Assembly (NCBI GenBank): GCA_903869075.1
Contig: CAIPXZ010000493.1
Coordinates: forward strand, 1-46,870
From: an uncultured Myxococcales bacterium
Lineage (GTDB): Bacteria > Myxococcota_A > UBA9042
Direction: 5' to 3'
Length of the DNA: 46,870 nucleotides
Numbering within the stretch: position 1 is the first letter of the stretch; each line of letters begins with the position of its first letter. A program made the position numbers and the translations under genes. Shown one piece after another: positions 31,088 to 40,500 of this stretch. The notes under the pieces were generated by a model, which saw nothing but the letters and a program-made list of their open reading frames with translations, was not told where the DNA came from and searched no databases.

Positions 31088-31654
31088 ATGTCCCAACCGC
31101 TAATCGACCTGCTGCGCAAAGCCAAGCCCCAGGCCATCCAAGGCAGCCATGTGACCGCAGGCGATCAGGTTGTCGTGGTTGTTCGCGAGCATCTGCTTGA
31201 TTTGGCGACGTTTTTGCGCGATGACCCGCGCGCTCGCTTTGACGTGCTGATCGACGTGACGGCGGTGGACTACTCGGAATTCGACCCGGCGCTGCGCCAC
31301 GCGGTGACGCCGCAGGACAAGGGCGACCCGGCGAACCTGCCGCGCTTTGAGGTCGTGTACCACCTGCTGTCGATGCCGCTGCGCCACCGGATCCGCCTGA
31401 AAGTCGTGCTGACGGAAGAGGATTTGCACGTGCCGTCGCTGACGTCGCTGTGGATCTCGGCCAACTGGGGCGAGCGGGAGGCGTGGGACATGTTCGGCGT
31501 CAAGTTTGACGGCCACCCGGACCTGCGGCGCGTGCTGATGTACGAAGAGTTCGTCGGCCACCCGCTGCGCAAGGACTTTCCCCAGCGCGGTTACCAGCCG
31601 CTGGTGCCGATGCCGAACCTGGCGGACTACGCCGACAACGAGACCTACCGCTAA
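31088..31654 (+). CDS. nuoC: NADH-quinone oxidoreductase subunit C
   Basis: The 188-residue peripheral-arm subunit has DVLIDVTAVDY, VVYHLLSMPLRHRIRLKV and the signature WGEREAWDMFGVKFDGHPDL, followed by RVLMYEEFVGHPLRKDFP. These fit the 30-kDa subunit family. It is separate from NuoD, unlike the fused NuoCD of enterobacteria. GGAGTTGATGAC precedes the ATG. It is one of six nuo genes in this cluster. Confidence 0.96.
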   Translation: MSQPLIDLLRKAKPQAIQGSHVTAGDQVVVVVREHLLDLATFLRDDPRARFDVLIDVTAVDYSEFDPALRHAVTPQDKGDPANLPRFEVVYHLLSMPLRHRIRLKVVLTEEDLHVPSLTSLWISANWGEREAWDMFGVKFDGHPDLRRVLMYEEFVGHPLRKDFPQRGYQPLVPMPNLADYADNETYR

Positions 31655-31711
31655 GAAGCCAGCCGTCGCCAGCCGGACCACCGCGCCGGCGATGAACCTG
31701 CGGAGCCACCG

Positions 31712-32947
31712 ATGACCATGACCGCCAGCCAAAAGCTCACGCAAATCCGCGCCGAACTCCGCACGGAAGAAGCGGAAATCGTCCAGGACAAGATGATCAT
31801 CAACATGGGCCCGTCGCACCCGGCGACCCATGGCACGGTCAAGTTCGTGCTGACGCTCGATGGCGAGACGGTGGACGACGTGGACATCACGATCGGCTAC
31901 CTGCACCGCGGTTTTGAGAAGATGGCGGAAGCCGGCACGTGGCAGCAGGTGCTGCCGTACACGGATCGCCTGAACTACGTGTCGCCGCTCATCAACAACG
32001 TCGGCTACGTCGGCGCGGTCGAGAAGCTGTGGGGCGTGGAAATTACGCCGCGCGCCAAGTACATCCGGATGCTCATCTCCGAGTTGAGCCGCATGACCGA
32101 CCACTTGACGTCGATCGCCGCGGGCGCCCTGGAACTTGGCGGATTTACGCCGTTTCTCTACGGCGTCGAGGCGCGCGAAGCGCTGTTTCCGCTTGTGGAA
32201 GAGCTCACCGGCGCGCGGCTGACGACGTCGTACACGCGCATCGGCGGCCTGGCCAAGGACTTGCCGGACGGCTACGAAGCGCACATGGAAACGGCGCTGG
32301 CGCACGTCGATCAGCTGATGGTCAAGGTCGATAAGCTGTTGACCAAGAACCGGATTTTTTACGACCGGATGATGCACACCGGCGTGCTCAGCCAAGAGGA
32401 CGCCATCAGCTCCGGCTGCACCGGAGTCATGCTGCGCTGCACCGGCGTCGACTGGGATCTGCGCAAACATCAGCCGTACCTGGCGTACAACGAGCTGGAT
32501 TTTGACGTGATTGTCGGTTCGCGCGGCGACAACTACGACCGTTACCTGTGCCGGCTGGAAGAGCTGGGCCAGTCGATCAAGATGATCCGCCAGATCTTCA
32601 AGCAGATGCCCGGTGGGCCGATCAACGTCGGCGATTGGCGTGTCTGCTTGCCGCCCAAGGACGCGGTTTACAACTCGATTGAGGGCATGATCGCCCACTT
32701 CAAGCTCGTGACCGAAGGCCACCAGGTGCCGCCGGGCGAGACGTATTTTGCCGTGGAAGGCGGCAACGGCGAGGTGGGCTTCCACATCGTCAGCCAGGGC
32801 AATGGCCGGCCGTACCGCGTCAAGGTGCGCCCGCCGTGCTTTTACGCCATGGGCATCCTGAAAAAGCTGATTGTCGGCCATATGTTGGCGGACATTGTCC
32901 CGACCTTTGACACGTTGAACATGATTGGCGGCGAAGTCGATCGTTAA
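31712..32947 (+). CDS. nuoD: NADH-quinone oxidoreductase subunit D
   Basis: The 411-residue subunit (49-kDa family) forms the quinone site together with NuoB. It carries NMGPSHPATHGTVKFVL, GYLHRGFEKMAE, the Tyr-bearing VLPYTDRLNYVSPL, and ISELSRMTDHL. A second ATG two codons later is an equally good start; GGAG lies upstream. NuoD needs NuoB for function, yet no nuoB is in the window. Confidence 0.97.
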   Translation: MTMTASQKLTQIRAELRTEEAEIVQDKMIINMGPSHPATHGTVKFVLTLDGETVDDVDITIGYLHRGFEKMAEAGTWQQVLPYTDRLNYVSPLINNVGYVGAVEKLWGVEITPRAKYIRMLISELSRMTDHLTSIAAGALELGGFTPFLYGVEAREALFPLVEELTGARLTTSYTRIGGLAKDLPDGYEAHMETALAHVDQLMVKVDKLLTKNRIFYDRMMHTGVLSQEDAISSGCTGVMLRCTGVDWDLRKHQPYLAYNELDFDVIVGSRGDNYDRYLCRLEELGQSIKMIRQIFKQMPGGPINVGDWRVCLPPKDAVYNSIEGMIAHFKLVTEGHQVPPGETYFAVEGGNGEVGFHIVSQGNGRPYRVKVRPPCFYAMGILKKLIVGHMLADIVPTFDTLNMIGGEVDR

Positions 32948-32977
32948 CCCGCTCCGGGTTCGTTGCGCGAGGCAGTG

Positions 32978-34660
32978 ATGGCGAAAGTAACCGTAGACGG
33001 CGTTGAAGTGGAAGTCCCGGCTGGGACTACAGTTCTGCGTGCCGCCAAGCAAGCCGGCGCCGATGTGCCGGTGTTCTGCTACCACCCGGGCCTGACGATT
33101 CCGGCGAACTGCCGGATGTGTCTGGTCGACATTGAGAAAGCGCCCAAGCCGCTGCCGGCATGCTACACAGAAGTGGCGGACGGCATGGTGGTGCGCACCA
33201 AGTCGGACAAGGTCAAGGCGACGCAGGCGGCGGTGCTGGAGTTCATCCTCCTGAACCACCCGGTCGATTGCCCGGTGTGCGACCAGGCCGGCGAGTGCGT
33301 GCTGCAGGAGCACTACATCACCTACAGCGCCAAGCCGTCGCGGCTGGACACGGACAAGGTCGGCAAGCCGAAGGCGAAGATCCTCGGGCCGACCGTGATC
33401 CTCGACGCCGAGCGCTGCATCGTCTGCACCCGCTGCGTGCGCTTTTGCGAAGAAATCAGCAAGTCCAATGAGTTGACGGTCGAGAGCCGCGGCGAGCACA
33501 GTGAGATCACCACGCCCGAAGGCGTCGAGCTCAACAACCCGTACAGCTTGAACGTCGTCGACATCTGCCCGGTCGGCGCGCTGACGTCGCGCGAATTCCG
33601 CTTCCAGAAGCGCGTGTGGTTCCTCGACATGAAGGACAGCGTGTGCACCGGCTGCGCGCGCGGCTGCTCCGTGCGCGTGGACAGCCACAAGAACAAGGTC
33701 GACCGCATCGTGCCGCGCTACAACCCGGACGTGAACAACTACTGGATGTGCGACGCCGGCCGCGCGAGCATGAACAGCCGCCGCGATAAAGCGCTGACGC
33801 TGGGCGTGGTTCCGGGTCCGAACGACACCACGCGCGAGGCGCCGGCGCTGGACGGGCTGCGGGCGATCGCCGGTTGGCTGAAGGAGTCGCACGAGGCGGT
33901 GGGCATCGCGCTGTCGGCGTCGCTGACCAACGAGGACGCCTACGCGTGGGCGCGGCTGGCCAAGGAGCTGGGGGCGAAAGTGTACCTGCTCAAGCGCGCC
34001 GGCTGGCAGGGCGATGCCATCTTGCGTCAGGCCGATCGCGACGCCAATGACGCGGGCGTGCGCGCGATCCTGACGGCGCTGACGCCGGCTTTTGGCGACG
34101 CCAAGCAGCTTGTCAAAGACGCGCCGTCGCTGGACACGCTTATCGTGCTGGACAATGAAATTGCCCCGGATTCCGCGCTTGTGGGAGCGATCGCCGACAT
34201 CGCCAACGTCGCGGTGCTGACCGATCTGGCCGGCAAGCTGTCGGACGCTGCGACCGTCGTTGTGCCGCTCACGCAGGTGCACGCGCGCGAAGGCACTGTC
34301 GTCAATTTTGCCGGCTGGGTGCAGCGGATCGCTGCGCCGCTCAAGCCGGCGGTGACGACGGTGACGCCGATTGCCGCCGCCGCCAACCTCGCGCACGCGG
34401 TGCTGGGCCACGGCGAGCACGCGCTGGCGCTGGACTTCACCGAGAAGACGCGCGCGGCGGAGCTCTTCGACCGCCTCGCCGCGGCGGTCCCGGCGTTCGC
34501 TGGGCTTTCCTACACCGAGATTGCCGACCACGGTCGCAGTTTGCCCCAAGATGGCGTCCTCGCGCCGGCGCGTTCGCACGTCAACGGCACGCCGGCCTGG
34601 GAGCCGGATCCCGTGTCGCCGACCTACCACCGCCCGTTCCACCTCCGTCGTGGCGCTTGA
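32978..34660 (+). CDS. nuoG: NADH-quinone oxidoreductase subunit G
   Basis: The 560-residue subunit carries ligands for one 2Fe-2S cluster (Cys34, 45, 48, 62), the His/Cys 4Fe-4S cluster (His94, Cys98, 101, 107), a second 4Fe-4S (Cys147, 150, 153, 197) and the N7-type cluster (Cys223, 226, 230, 258) leading into a shortened molybdopterin-oxidoreductase-like domain. It relays electrons from NADH toward quinone. It is shorter than E. coli NuoG (about 910), since most of the C-terminal domain is missing, as in other short-form NuoG. ATG 32978 is chosen; a TTG at 32963 is an unlikely alternative. Confidence 0.95.
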   Translation: MAKVTVDGVEVEVPAGTTVLRAAKQAGADVPVFCYHPGLTIPANCRMCLVDIEKAPKPLPACYTEVADGMVVRTKSDKVKATQAAVLEFILLNHPVDCPVCDQAGECVLQEHYITYSAKPSRLDTDKVGKPKAKILGPTVILDAERCIVCTRCVRFCEEISKSNELTVESRGEHSEITTPEGVELNNPYSLNVVDICPVGALTSREFRFQKRVWFLDMKDSVCTGCARGCSVRVDSHKNKVDRIVPRYNPDVNNYWMCDAGRASMNSRRDKALTLGVVPGPNDTTREAPALDGLRAIAGWLKESHEAVGIALSASLTNEDAYAWARLAKELGAKVYLLKRAGWQGDAILRQADRDANDAGVRAILTALTPAFGDAKQLVKDAPSLDTLIVLDNEIAPDSALVGAIADIANVAVLTDLAGKLSDAATVVVPLTQVHAREGTVVNFAGWVQRIAAPLKPAVTTVTPIAAAANLAHAVLGHGEHALALDFTEKTRAAELFDRLAAAVPAFAGLSYTEIADHGRSLPQDGVLAPARSHVNGTPAWEPDPVSPTYHRPFHLRRGA

Positions 34661-34678
34661 TAAGCCAAGGAATTTGCC

Positions 34679-35734
34679 ATGCACCTGGTTGACAACGTCC
34701 TCCTGAACATCGTGCTGATGACGCTCATCAAGTTCGCCGGCTTCGTGCTGGCGTTCGTCATGGGCGTCGCCACGGTGCTGACCTGGGCCGAGCGCAAGTA
34801 CTCGGCCGTGCTGCAAAATCGCATCGGTCCCAACCGCGCCAACGTCGGCAACGTCCGCGCTGGCGGTCTGCTGCACATGCTCGCCGACCCGATCAAAATG
34901 CTGACCAAGGAAGATTTTGCGCCCAACACGCCGAATCCCATCCTGTTTCGCCTGGCGCCGTTGCTGGCCTTCGTGCCGGCGCTGCTGGTTTTTGCCGTCG
35001 TGCCGTTTGGCCCGGGCGACAATTTTCAGGTCTCCAACACCAGCCTCGGCATCCTTTTCATCTTTGCGATCGGCAGCTTGAACGTCTACGGCTCGGTCAT
35101 CGGCGCGTGGGCGTCCAACAACAAGTGGTCGCTGATGGGCGGCTTGCGCATCTCGGCGCAGATGATCAGCTATGAAGTGGCGATCGGCCTGTCGCTCTGC
35201 GGCATCTTCATGATTTACGGCTCGCTGGACCTACAAGACATCGCGCGCCGCCAGGGCGAGCTGCTGCTGGGCTTCATCCCGGCGTGGGGCATCGTGCTGC
35301 AGCCCGTCGCGTTCGTGCTCTACCTCGCCTGCGCCATCGCCGAGAACAAGCGCGCGCCGTTTGACGTCGCTGAGGCTGAGTCCGAGCTGACCGCTGGCTA
35401 CTGGACCGAGTATTCCGCCATGGGTTTCGCGATGTTCGCGCTCGCCGAATTTGTCGAGGTCGTGCTCATCGGCACCGTCGGCACCACGCTCTTCCTCGGC
35501 GGCTGGACAATCCCCGGCTTGCACGGCGACGCGTGGTGGATCGTCGTGCTGGAGATCGGCGCGTTCATCTTCAAGACGCTGTTCCTCGTCTGGCTGCAGA
35601 TGACCATCCGCTGGACGCTGCCGCGGTTTCGCTATGACCAGATCATGCGCCTCGGCTGGCGGATCCTGCTGCCGGTGGCGCTGCTGAACCTGCTCGTCAC
35701 GGGCATCGTCCTCACTTTCATTGAACGCGCGTAA
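34679..35734 (+). CDS. nuoH: NADH-quinone oxidoreductase subunit H
   Basis: The 351-residue membrane subunit has eight helices and family signatures AERKYSAVLQNRIGPNRANV, LADPIKMLTKEDF, ISYEVAIGLSL and ENKRAPFDVAEAESELTAGY. It forms the quinone chamber at the joint of the membrane and peripheral arms. AAGGAA precedes the ATG; it starts 18 nt after nuoG. Confidence 0.97.
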   Translation: MHLVDNVLLNIVLMTLIKFAGFVLAFVMGVATVLTWAERKYSAVLQNRIGPNRANVGNVRAGGLLHMLADPIKMLTKEDFAPNTPNPILFRLAPLLAFVPALLVFAVVPFGPGDNFQVSNTSLGILFIFAIGSLNVYGSVIGAWASNNKWSLMGGLRISAQMISYEVAIGLSLCGIFMIYGSLDLQDIARRQGELLLGFIPAWGIVLQPVAFVLYLACAIAENKRAPFDVAEAESELTAGYWTEYSAMGFAMFALAEFVEVVLIGTVGTTLFLGGWTIPGLHGDAWWIVVLEIGAFIFKTLFLVWLQMTIRWTLPRFRYDQIMRLGWRILLPVALLNLLVTGIVLTFIERA

Positions 35735-35761
35735 CGGCACGGACTGACCGGAGAATTTCCC

Positions 35762-36319
35762 ATGGCCAAAGTCGTCAACCGCATGCACCCCGACTTCGCG
35801 ACGCAGTCGTACGTCGTGGAAGCCTTCAAGGGCGTCGCGCTCGTCACGCGGCAGTTCGCCCGCAACCTGTTCGCCAAAAAAGACATCGTGACGGTGCAGT
35901 ATCCCGAGGATCGCCGGCCGTACACGCCGCGCTTTCGCGGCAAGCACCGGCTGATGCTGCGCGACGACAAGTCCGTGCGCTGCGTGGCCTGTATGCTCTG
36001 CGCCACGGCGTGCCCGGCGAACTGCATCACGATCGTCGCCAAGGAAATCGACGATCCGACAATCGAAAAGGCGCCGGCGAGCTTCGACATCGACCTGCTC
36101 AAGTGCATCTACTGCGGCTTTTGCGAGGAAGCGTGCCCGTGCGACGCCATCCGCCTCGACTCCGGCGTGCACGCGATCCCGTCGTTCACCCGCCGCGACC
36201 AGAAAGCCGGCGTCATCAACCTGCTGTCGCTGGGCGGCGTGTCGATCGCGTCGCAGGGCGGCGAGCACCGCGCGCACTCGCATGAAGGCACCGCGCACGG
36301 TCGGTCCTCTGGGCACTAG
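35762..36319 (+). CDS. nuoI: NADH-quinone oxidoreductase subunit I
   Basis: The 185-residue ferredoxin-like subunit has two 4Fe-4S motifs: Cys74-x2-Cys77-x2-Cys80-x3-Cys84 and Cys115-x2-Cys118-x2-Cys121-x3-Cys125. These hold clusters N6a and N6b that pass electrons to NuoB. The C-terminal His/Ser-rich tail is not conserved. It is the last recognisable nuo gene here; J to N do not follow. Confidence 0.96.
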   Translation: MAKVVNRMHPDFATQSYVVEAFKGVALVTRQFARNLFAKKDIVTVQYPEDRRPYTPRFRGKHRLMLRDDKSVRCVACMLCATACPANCITIVAKEIDDPTIEKAPASFDIDLLKCIYCGFCEEACPCDAIRLDSGVHAIPSFTRRDQKAGVINLLSLGGVSIASQGGEHRAHSHEGTAHGRSSGH

Positions 36320-36354
36320 TCCCGCCGTTCCCCTTTCGGCACAAGGTCAACACC

Positions 36355-36933
36355 ATGGTGAGAGACCGCGAACCGCGTGAACCCGAGGAAGGTGGCTTCA
36401 TCCCCGAGATGATCCGCCGCACCGTCGAACGCAGCCTCAATGCCGTGCTGCACAGCGAGGACGAGCGCCGGCGGTTCTTCAGCTCGCTGCTGCCGCGCGA
36501 CTTCATGAACAACGTCGCGGCGCAGGTGGACAGCACCAAGCGCGAAGCCGTGACGATGATCGGCCGCGAGATGCAGCAGTTCTTGCAGACGCTCAACGTC
36601 GGCGAGGAAATCAAGAAGATCCTGACAAGCGTCAGCTTTGAGGTCGCGACGACGGTGCGGTTTGTGCCGAACGACGAGGGCGGGCTCAAGCCGGAGATCA
36701 AGCGCTCGAACAAGCCGCTTGTGCGCTCGACGGCGACGGCGAAGAAGCCGAAGAAAGCCGCGGCGAAGCCCCGCAAGCCCAAGGTCGCGGCGCCGGTGCC
36801 TGTTGTCGTAGCGCCGGTGGGCGCGCGACGGCGGCGCGGGCGCGTGCAGCGGGTTGTGGACGCGATCGGCGAGACCGCCGAGATGATCGTCGGCAGCCGC
36901 GACAACGATGACGACGACGACGACGACGCGTGA
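36355..36933 (+). CDS. Conserved hypothetical with basic linker and acidic tail
   Basis: The 192-residue protein has an alpha-helical N-terminal domain (about 14-115; FIPEMIRRTVERSLNAVL and the block EEIKKILTSVSFEVATTVRF) resembling a conserved protein I recall from myxobacteria. It is followed by a Lys/Ala/Pro-rich basic region (about 122-165) and a run of seven Asp before the end. The basic stretch is histone-like and could bind nucleic acid or polyphosphate; this is a guess. It starts 35 nt after nuoI and its stop overlaps the LOG gene start. Confidence 0.72.
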   Translation: MVRDREPREPEEGGFIPEMIRRTVERSLNAVLHSEDERRRFFSSLLPRDFMNNVAAQVDSTKREAVTMIGREMQQFLQTLNVGEEIKKILTSVSFEVATTVRFVPNDEGGLKPEIKRSNKPLVRSTATAKKPKKAAAKPRKPKVAAPVPVVVAPVGARRRRGRVQRVVDAIGETAEMIVGSRDNDDDDDDDA

Positions 36934-37526
36934 GCCAGCTGACCGCCATCGGCGTCTTCTGCGGCTCTTCGTCCGGCCAGGGTGACGGCTACCGCGCGAC
37001 GGCGACGGAACTCGGCGGGCTCTTGGCCGCACGCGGCTTGACCCTCGTGTATGGCGGCGCCCACGTCGGCACGATGGGCGCTGTCGCCGACGGCTGTCTC
37101 GTGGCGGGCGGCAAGGTCGTCGGCGTGATGCCGCAGCGGCTCGTTGATCGCGAAGTGGCGCATGCCGGGCTGACGGAGTTGCACGTCGTCGATTCCATGC
37201 ACACGCGCAAAGCGCTGATGGCGGAGCGCTCCGACGCGTTCATCGCCCTGCCTGGCGGCTTTGGCACGTACGACGAGCTGTTCGAGATCCTGACCTGGGC
37301 GCAGATTGGCCTGCATACCAAGCCGATCGGCTTGCTCAATGTCGGCGGCTTCTACACGCCGCTGCTGACGTTCCTGCACGGCGCCGTCGCCGCCGGCTTT
37401 GTGCAACAGCGGCACTTTGACTTGCTACATGTGGCTGAAACAGCTGCGGATTTGCTTGATCGGCTGGCGCGGGCTCAGGACGCCGCGCCGGTGCCCGGCA
37501 AGTGGACCGTGCCGACCGACGCCTGA
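36930..37526 (+). CDS. LOG-family nucleoside 5'-monophosphate phosphoribohydrolase
   Basis: The 198-residue Rossmann-fold protein has VFCGSSSG, the phosphate-binding VYGGAHVGTMG, the catalytic Arg/Glu region MHTRKALMAERSDAFIALPG and GGFGTYDE. These define the LOG (lonely guy) family, which splits the N-glycosidic bond of cytokinin riboside monophosphates or AMP-like nucleotides. The start is GTG 36930, overlapping the upstream stop codon in GTGA. It converges with the large kinase-cyclase gene, 16 nt apart. Confidence 0.93.
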   Translation: MSQLTAIGVFCGSSSGQGDGYRATATELGGLLAARGLTLVYGGAHVGTMGAVADGCLVAGGKVVGVMPQRLVDREVAHAGLTELHVVDSMHTRKALMAERSDAFIALPGGFGTYDELFEILTWAQIGLHTKPIGLLNVGGFYTPLLTFLHGAVAAGFVQQRHFDLLHVAETAADLLDRLARAQDAAPVPGKWTVPTDA

Positions 37527-37542
37527 CGCCTCGCCGTCCCGG

Positions 37543-40500
37543 CTACTTCCAAGCCAGCCGCGAGGCGCCGTCCGCGCGCGCCTGCGTGCCGCGCAACTCT
37601 GCGTCATCACAGCGCTCCACGAACAGCTGCGCCGCCGCGTCCTCCGGGCACGCCGCCAGCGCCTCCACAAACGCCACCCGCGCCTGCCCCGGTTTGCTCG
37701 CCTGCCACAGCGCCACACCGCGCTCGTACGCCGCGCGTCCCGCCAGCTTCGCCGCCCGCCGTGGCGCCAGCTCGGCGTCCAGCACTTCGTAGACGTCCGT
37801 CGGCTGCTCCTTACCGCTGGCGATCACCCGATCCAGCAGCCGCAGCTGGTAGCGCTCCGGGTCCGCCAGCCGCGCCCGCGTGTCGCCGCCGATGAGCAAG
37901 GACGCCACATAGCCCTTGCACAAGCCCTCGACGCGCGACGCGACGTTGACCGGATCGCCGATCAAGCCGCGGTCCATGCGCGAGCGCCCGCCGATGACGC
38001 CGACCATGACCGTGCCGGTGTTGATGCCGATGCCGATGCTGATCGCTGGCTCGCCCAGCTTCGCGCGCTCGGCGTTGAACCGCGCCAGCGCCTCGAACAT
38101 CGCCAGCGCCGCTTGCACCGCGTCATCCGCCTTGCCCGGAAACACCGCCATGATGCCGTCGCCGAGGAACTGCTCGACGTGGCCGTTGTGGCCGTAAATC
38201 GCCGGCTCCATCTCGGCCAGATAGCGATTCACAAAGGCGAAAGTCTCCTTCGGCCCGAGGCGCTCGGCCAGCGTCGTAAAGCCGCGGATGTCGGCAAACA
38301 GCGCCGTGACTTCCTGCTGGACGTGGTCGCCGATCGACACTTGCAGGATGCTCGTCTTGCCCAGCTGGGTCATGAATTCCTGCGGCACAAAGCGCTGAAA
38401 CGCGCGCGTCAGCCGCTTTTGGTCGTCCAGCGCCGCGTCCAGGCTCTCGTACAGCAGCGCGTTGACAAGCGACACCGCCGCCTGCGCCGCCAGCGTCTCC
38501 ACCATCTCCAGCCGCTGGGCGTTGAAAGCGCCGCTCATGTCGCGGTGCTCCAGGGTGACGATGCCGACGAGCTCACCGGCGCGGATCAGCGGCGCGGCGA
38601 GGATCGCGTTGCCGCCGCGCTGATCAAAAGCATCGGCAAAACGCGGATCTGCCCACGCCGCGTCCAGCAGCAGCGACTCGCGGGTGTGCTGCACGTACGC
38701 CGCCACCGCCGCCATCGGTCCCAGCACTTCGTCCGGATCCGCGCCCTCGCGCGACGCGCCCGTGGTCAACGACCGCACATCCAGCCCGCCGGGAATGTCC
38801 CGCGCCAGCGCCGCCACCGTCGCCTTGCCGTCGCGCACAAGCAGCAGCGCGCCGCTTGTCGCGCCAGCGGTCTGCACCGCCAGCCGCAGCAGCTGCGTCA
38901 GCAGCGCATCCACGCGAATTTCCGCGGATAGTGCGCGCGCCGCCCGGGCGATCGCCGTCGCGTCCAGCCCCGAGTTCTCCGGCGACGCCAGCGCCGGACC
39001 GCTCGCGTACGGCGCCACAAGCCCGCCCGAACCCTGCGCGCGCTGCAGCAGCGCCTCAAAGCGATCGATGCCCGCCACGACGCCGTGCTGCATCCACGTC
39101 GCCCGCGCTTCCAACAAGTACGCCGCCGCCGCGCGCCCGTGCCCCCGTCGCAGCCACGCCTGGCCAGCCAGTTCCAACGCCAGCGCCTTGTCAAAGCCAT
39201 GGTCCGCCAGCGTCGCCGACGCCACCGCCGCCTCGTAGGCCCGCGTCGCGTCCTCCCACCGACCCTGCACGTCCGCCAGTTCCGCCTTCAGCAGATCGCG
39301 CAACTGCACGTAATTCAGCGGCTTTGGCTTGAGCCACGGCCCCAGCTTGCGCAGGCCCTTTCGCGCGCGGGCGATGTGCTGGCGCGCCGCACTTGCGTGG
39401 CCCGCGTCCTGCGCTTCCCGCGCCGCCGCCACCCGCGCCAGCGCCGTGTAGCCGATGATGTTCGGCACCAGGTACGTGCCCGGCACGATGTTCACGCCTT
39501 TTTCCGCCCGCTCCAGGCTCGGCAGCGCGCGCGCCGCGTGGCCTTGCCAGATGGCCAGCTGACCCTCCAGCAGCGCAAAGCTCACGCCCGCCGACGCGTC
39601 GCCGTGGTGCGCCGCCAGCCACGCCTCCTTGACGATGAAATCGCCAGACAACACAAGCGGATCCGCGACCTTGGCGCGCAGGCAATCGACAGCCTGCAGG
39701 TAGAGCTGCGCCCACGGCACGCTGCGATCCTGGCGGAACCGCAGGCAGATGGCGAGCGCGTTCTGGCCATGGCGCTCCAGCTCATCCACGTCCACGCCGC
39801 AACACATCGCTTGCGCGACGGCGTTGGTGGCGGCCTGCGCGGCGTGCGTGACGTCGCCGCCCTCGATGCCGTGGCGCACCACGCGCGCCCACACCGCGAT
39901 GCCGGCGCGCAGCGGCTGCAGGCGGTTTTGCACAAAGCCCCAGTCCATCAGCTCGACTTTCGCCAGCATTTCCGTGGCGCCCAGCCGGGCGATGATGTCG
40001 TACGCGGCGGTCTCATACATCGCGCCGCCGGTGACGTCGCCAAAGAACGCCGCGCGCAAAAAGCCATAGCTGGCAATGGCATACGCGCCCTGCGGCGTCA
40101 CGCCGTGGCGCATCGTGCGGTCCACGAGCTCCAGCGTCCACAGCGCCGTCAGGTTCGGCTCAATCAGGTACGCGGAGATCAGCGCCTCGGCCATCAGGCT
40201 CAGCGACGCCGCCACGCGCGGATCGTCGCACACCGGCAGCTGGCCCAGGGACGCGCGCGTCGTGCCGCGCATCCGCCATAGCACCCGGCCAAACGCCAGC
40301 GCCAGATGGTGCGGCTTGGGCCGCAGCGGCGTGCCCAGCCCGAGGCGATCCAGCGCCGCGCCGCTCAGGTTCACCGCCGCCTCGTGCTCGCCGCGCGCCA
40401 GATGACCGCGAATGCGCACGCGATCCAGCGCTACCTGCGCCAGCACGTCCGGCGCCGATCGCTCGCCAGCGTGGACGTGCTCCTCGGCGCGCGTGCGGTC

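Noticed and set aside
31100-34876. A 1258-codon open frame on the minus strand opposite nuoC-nuoD-nuoG
   Set aside because: It is antisense to three certain genes, with biased composition and no recognisable family.
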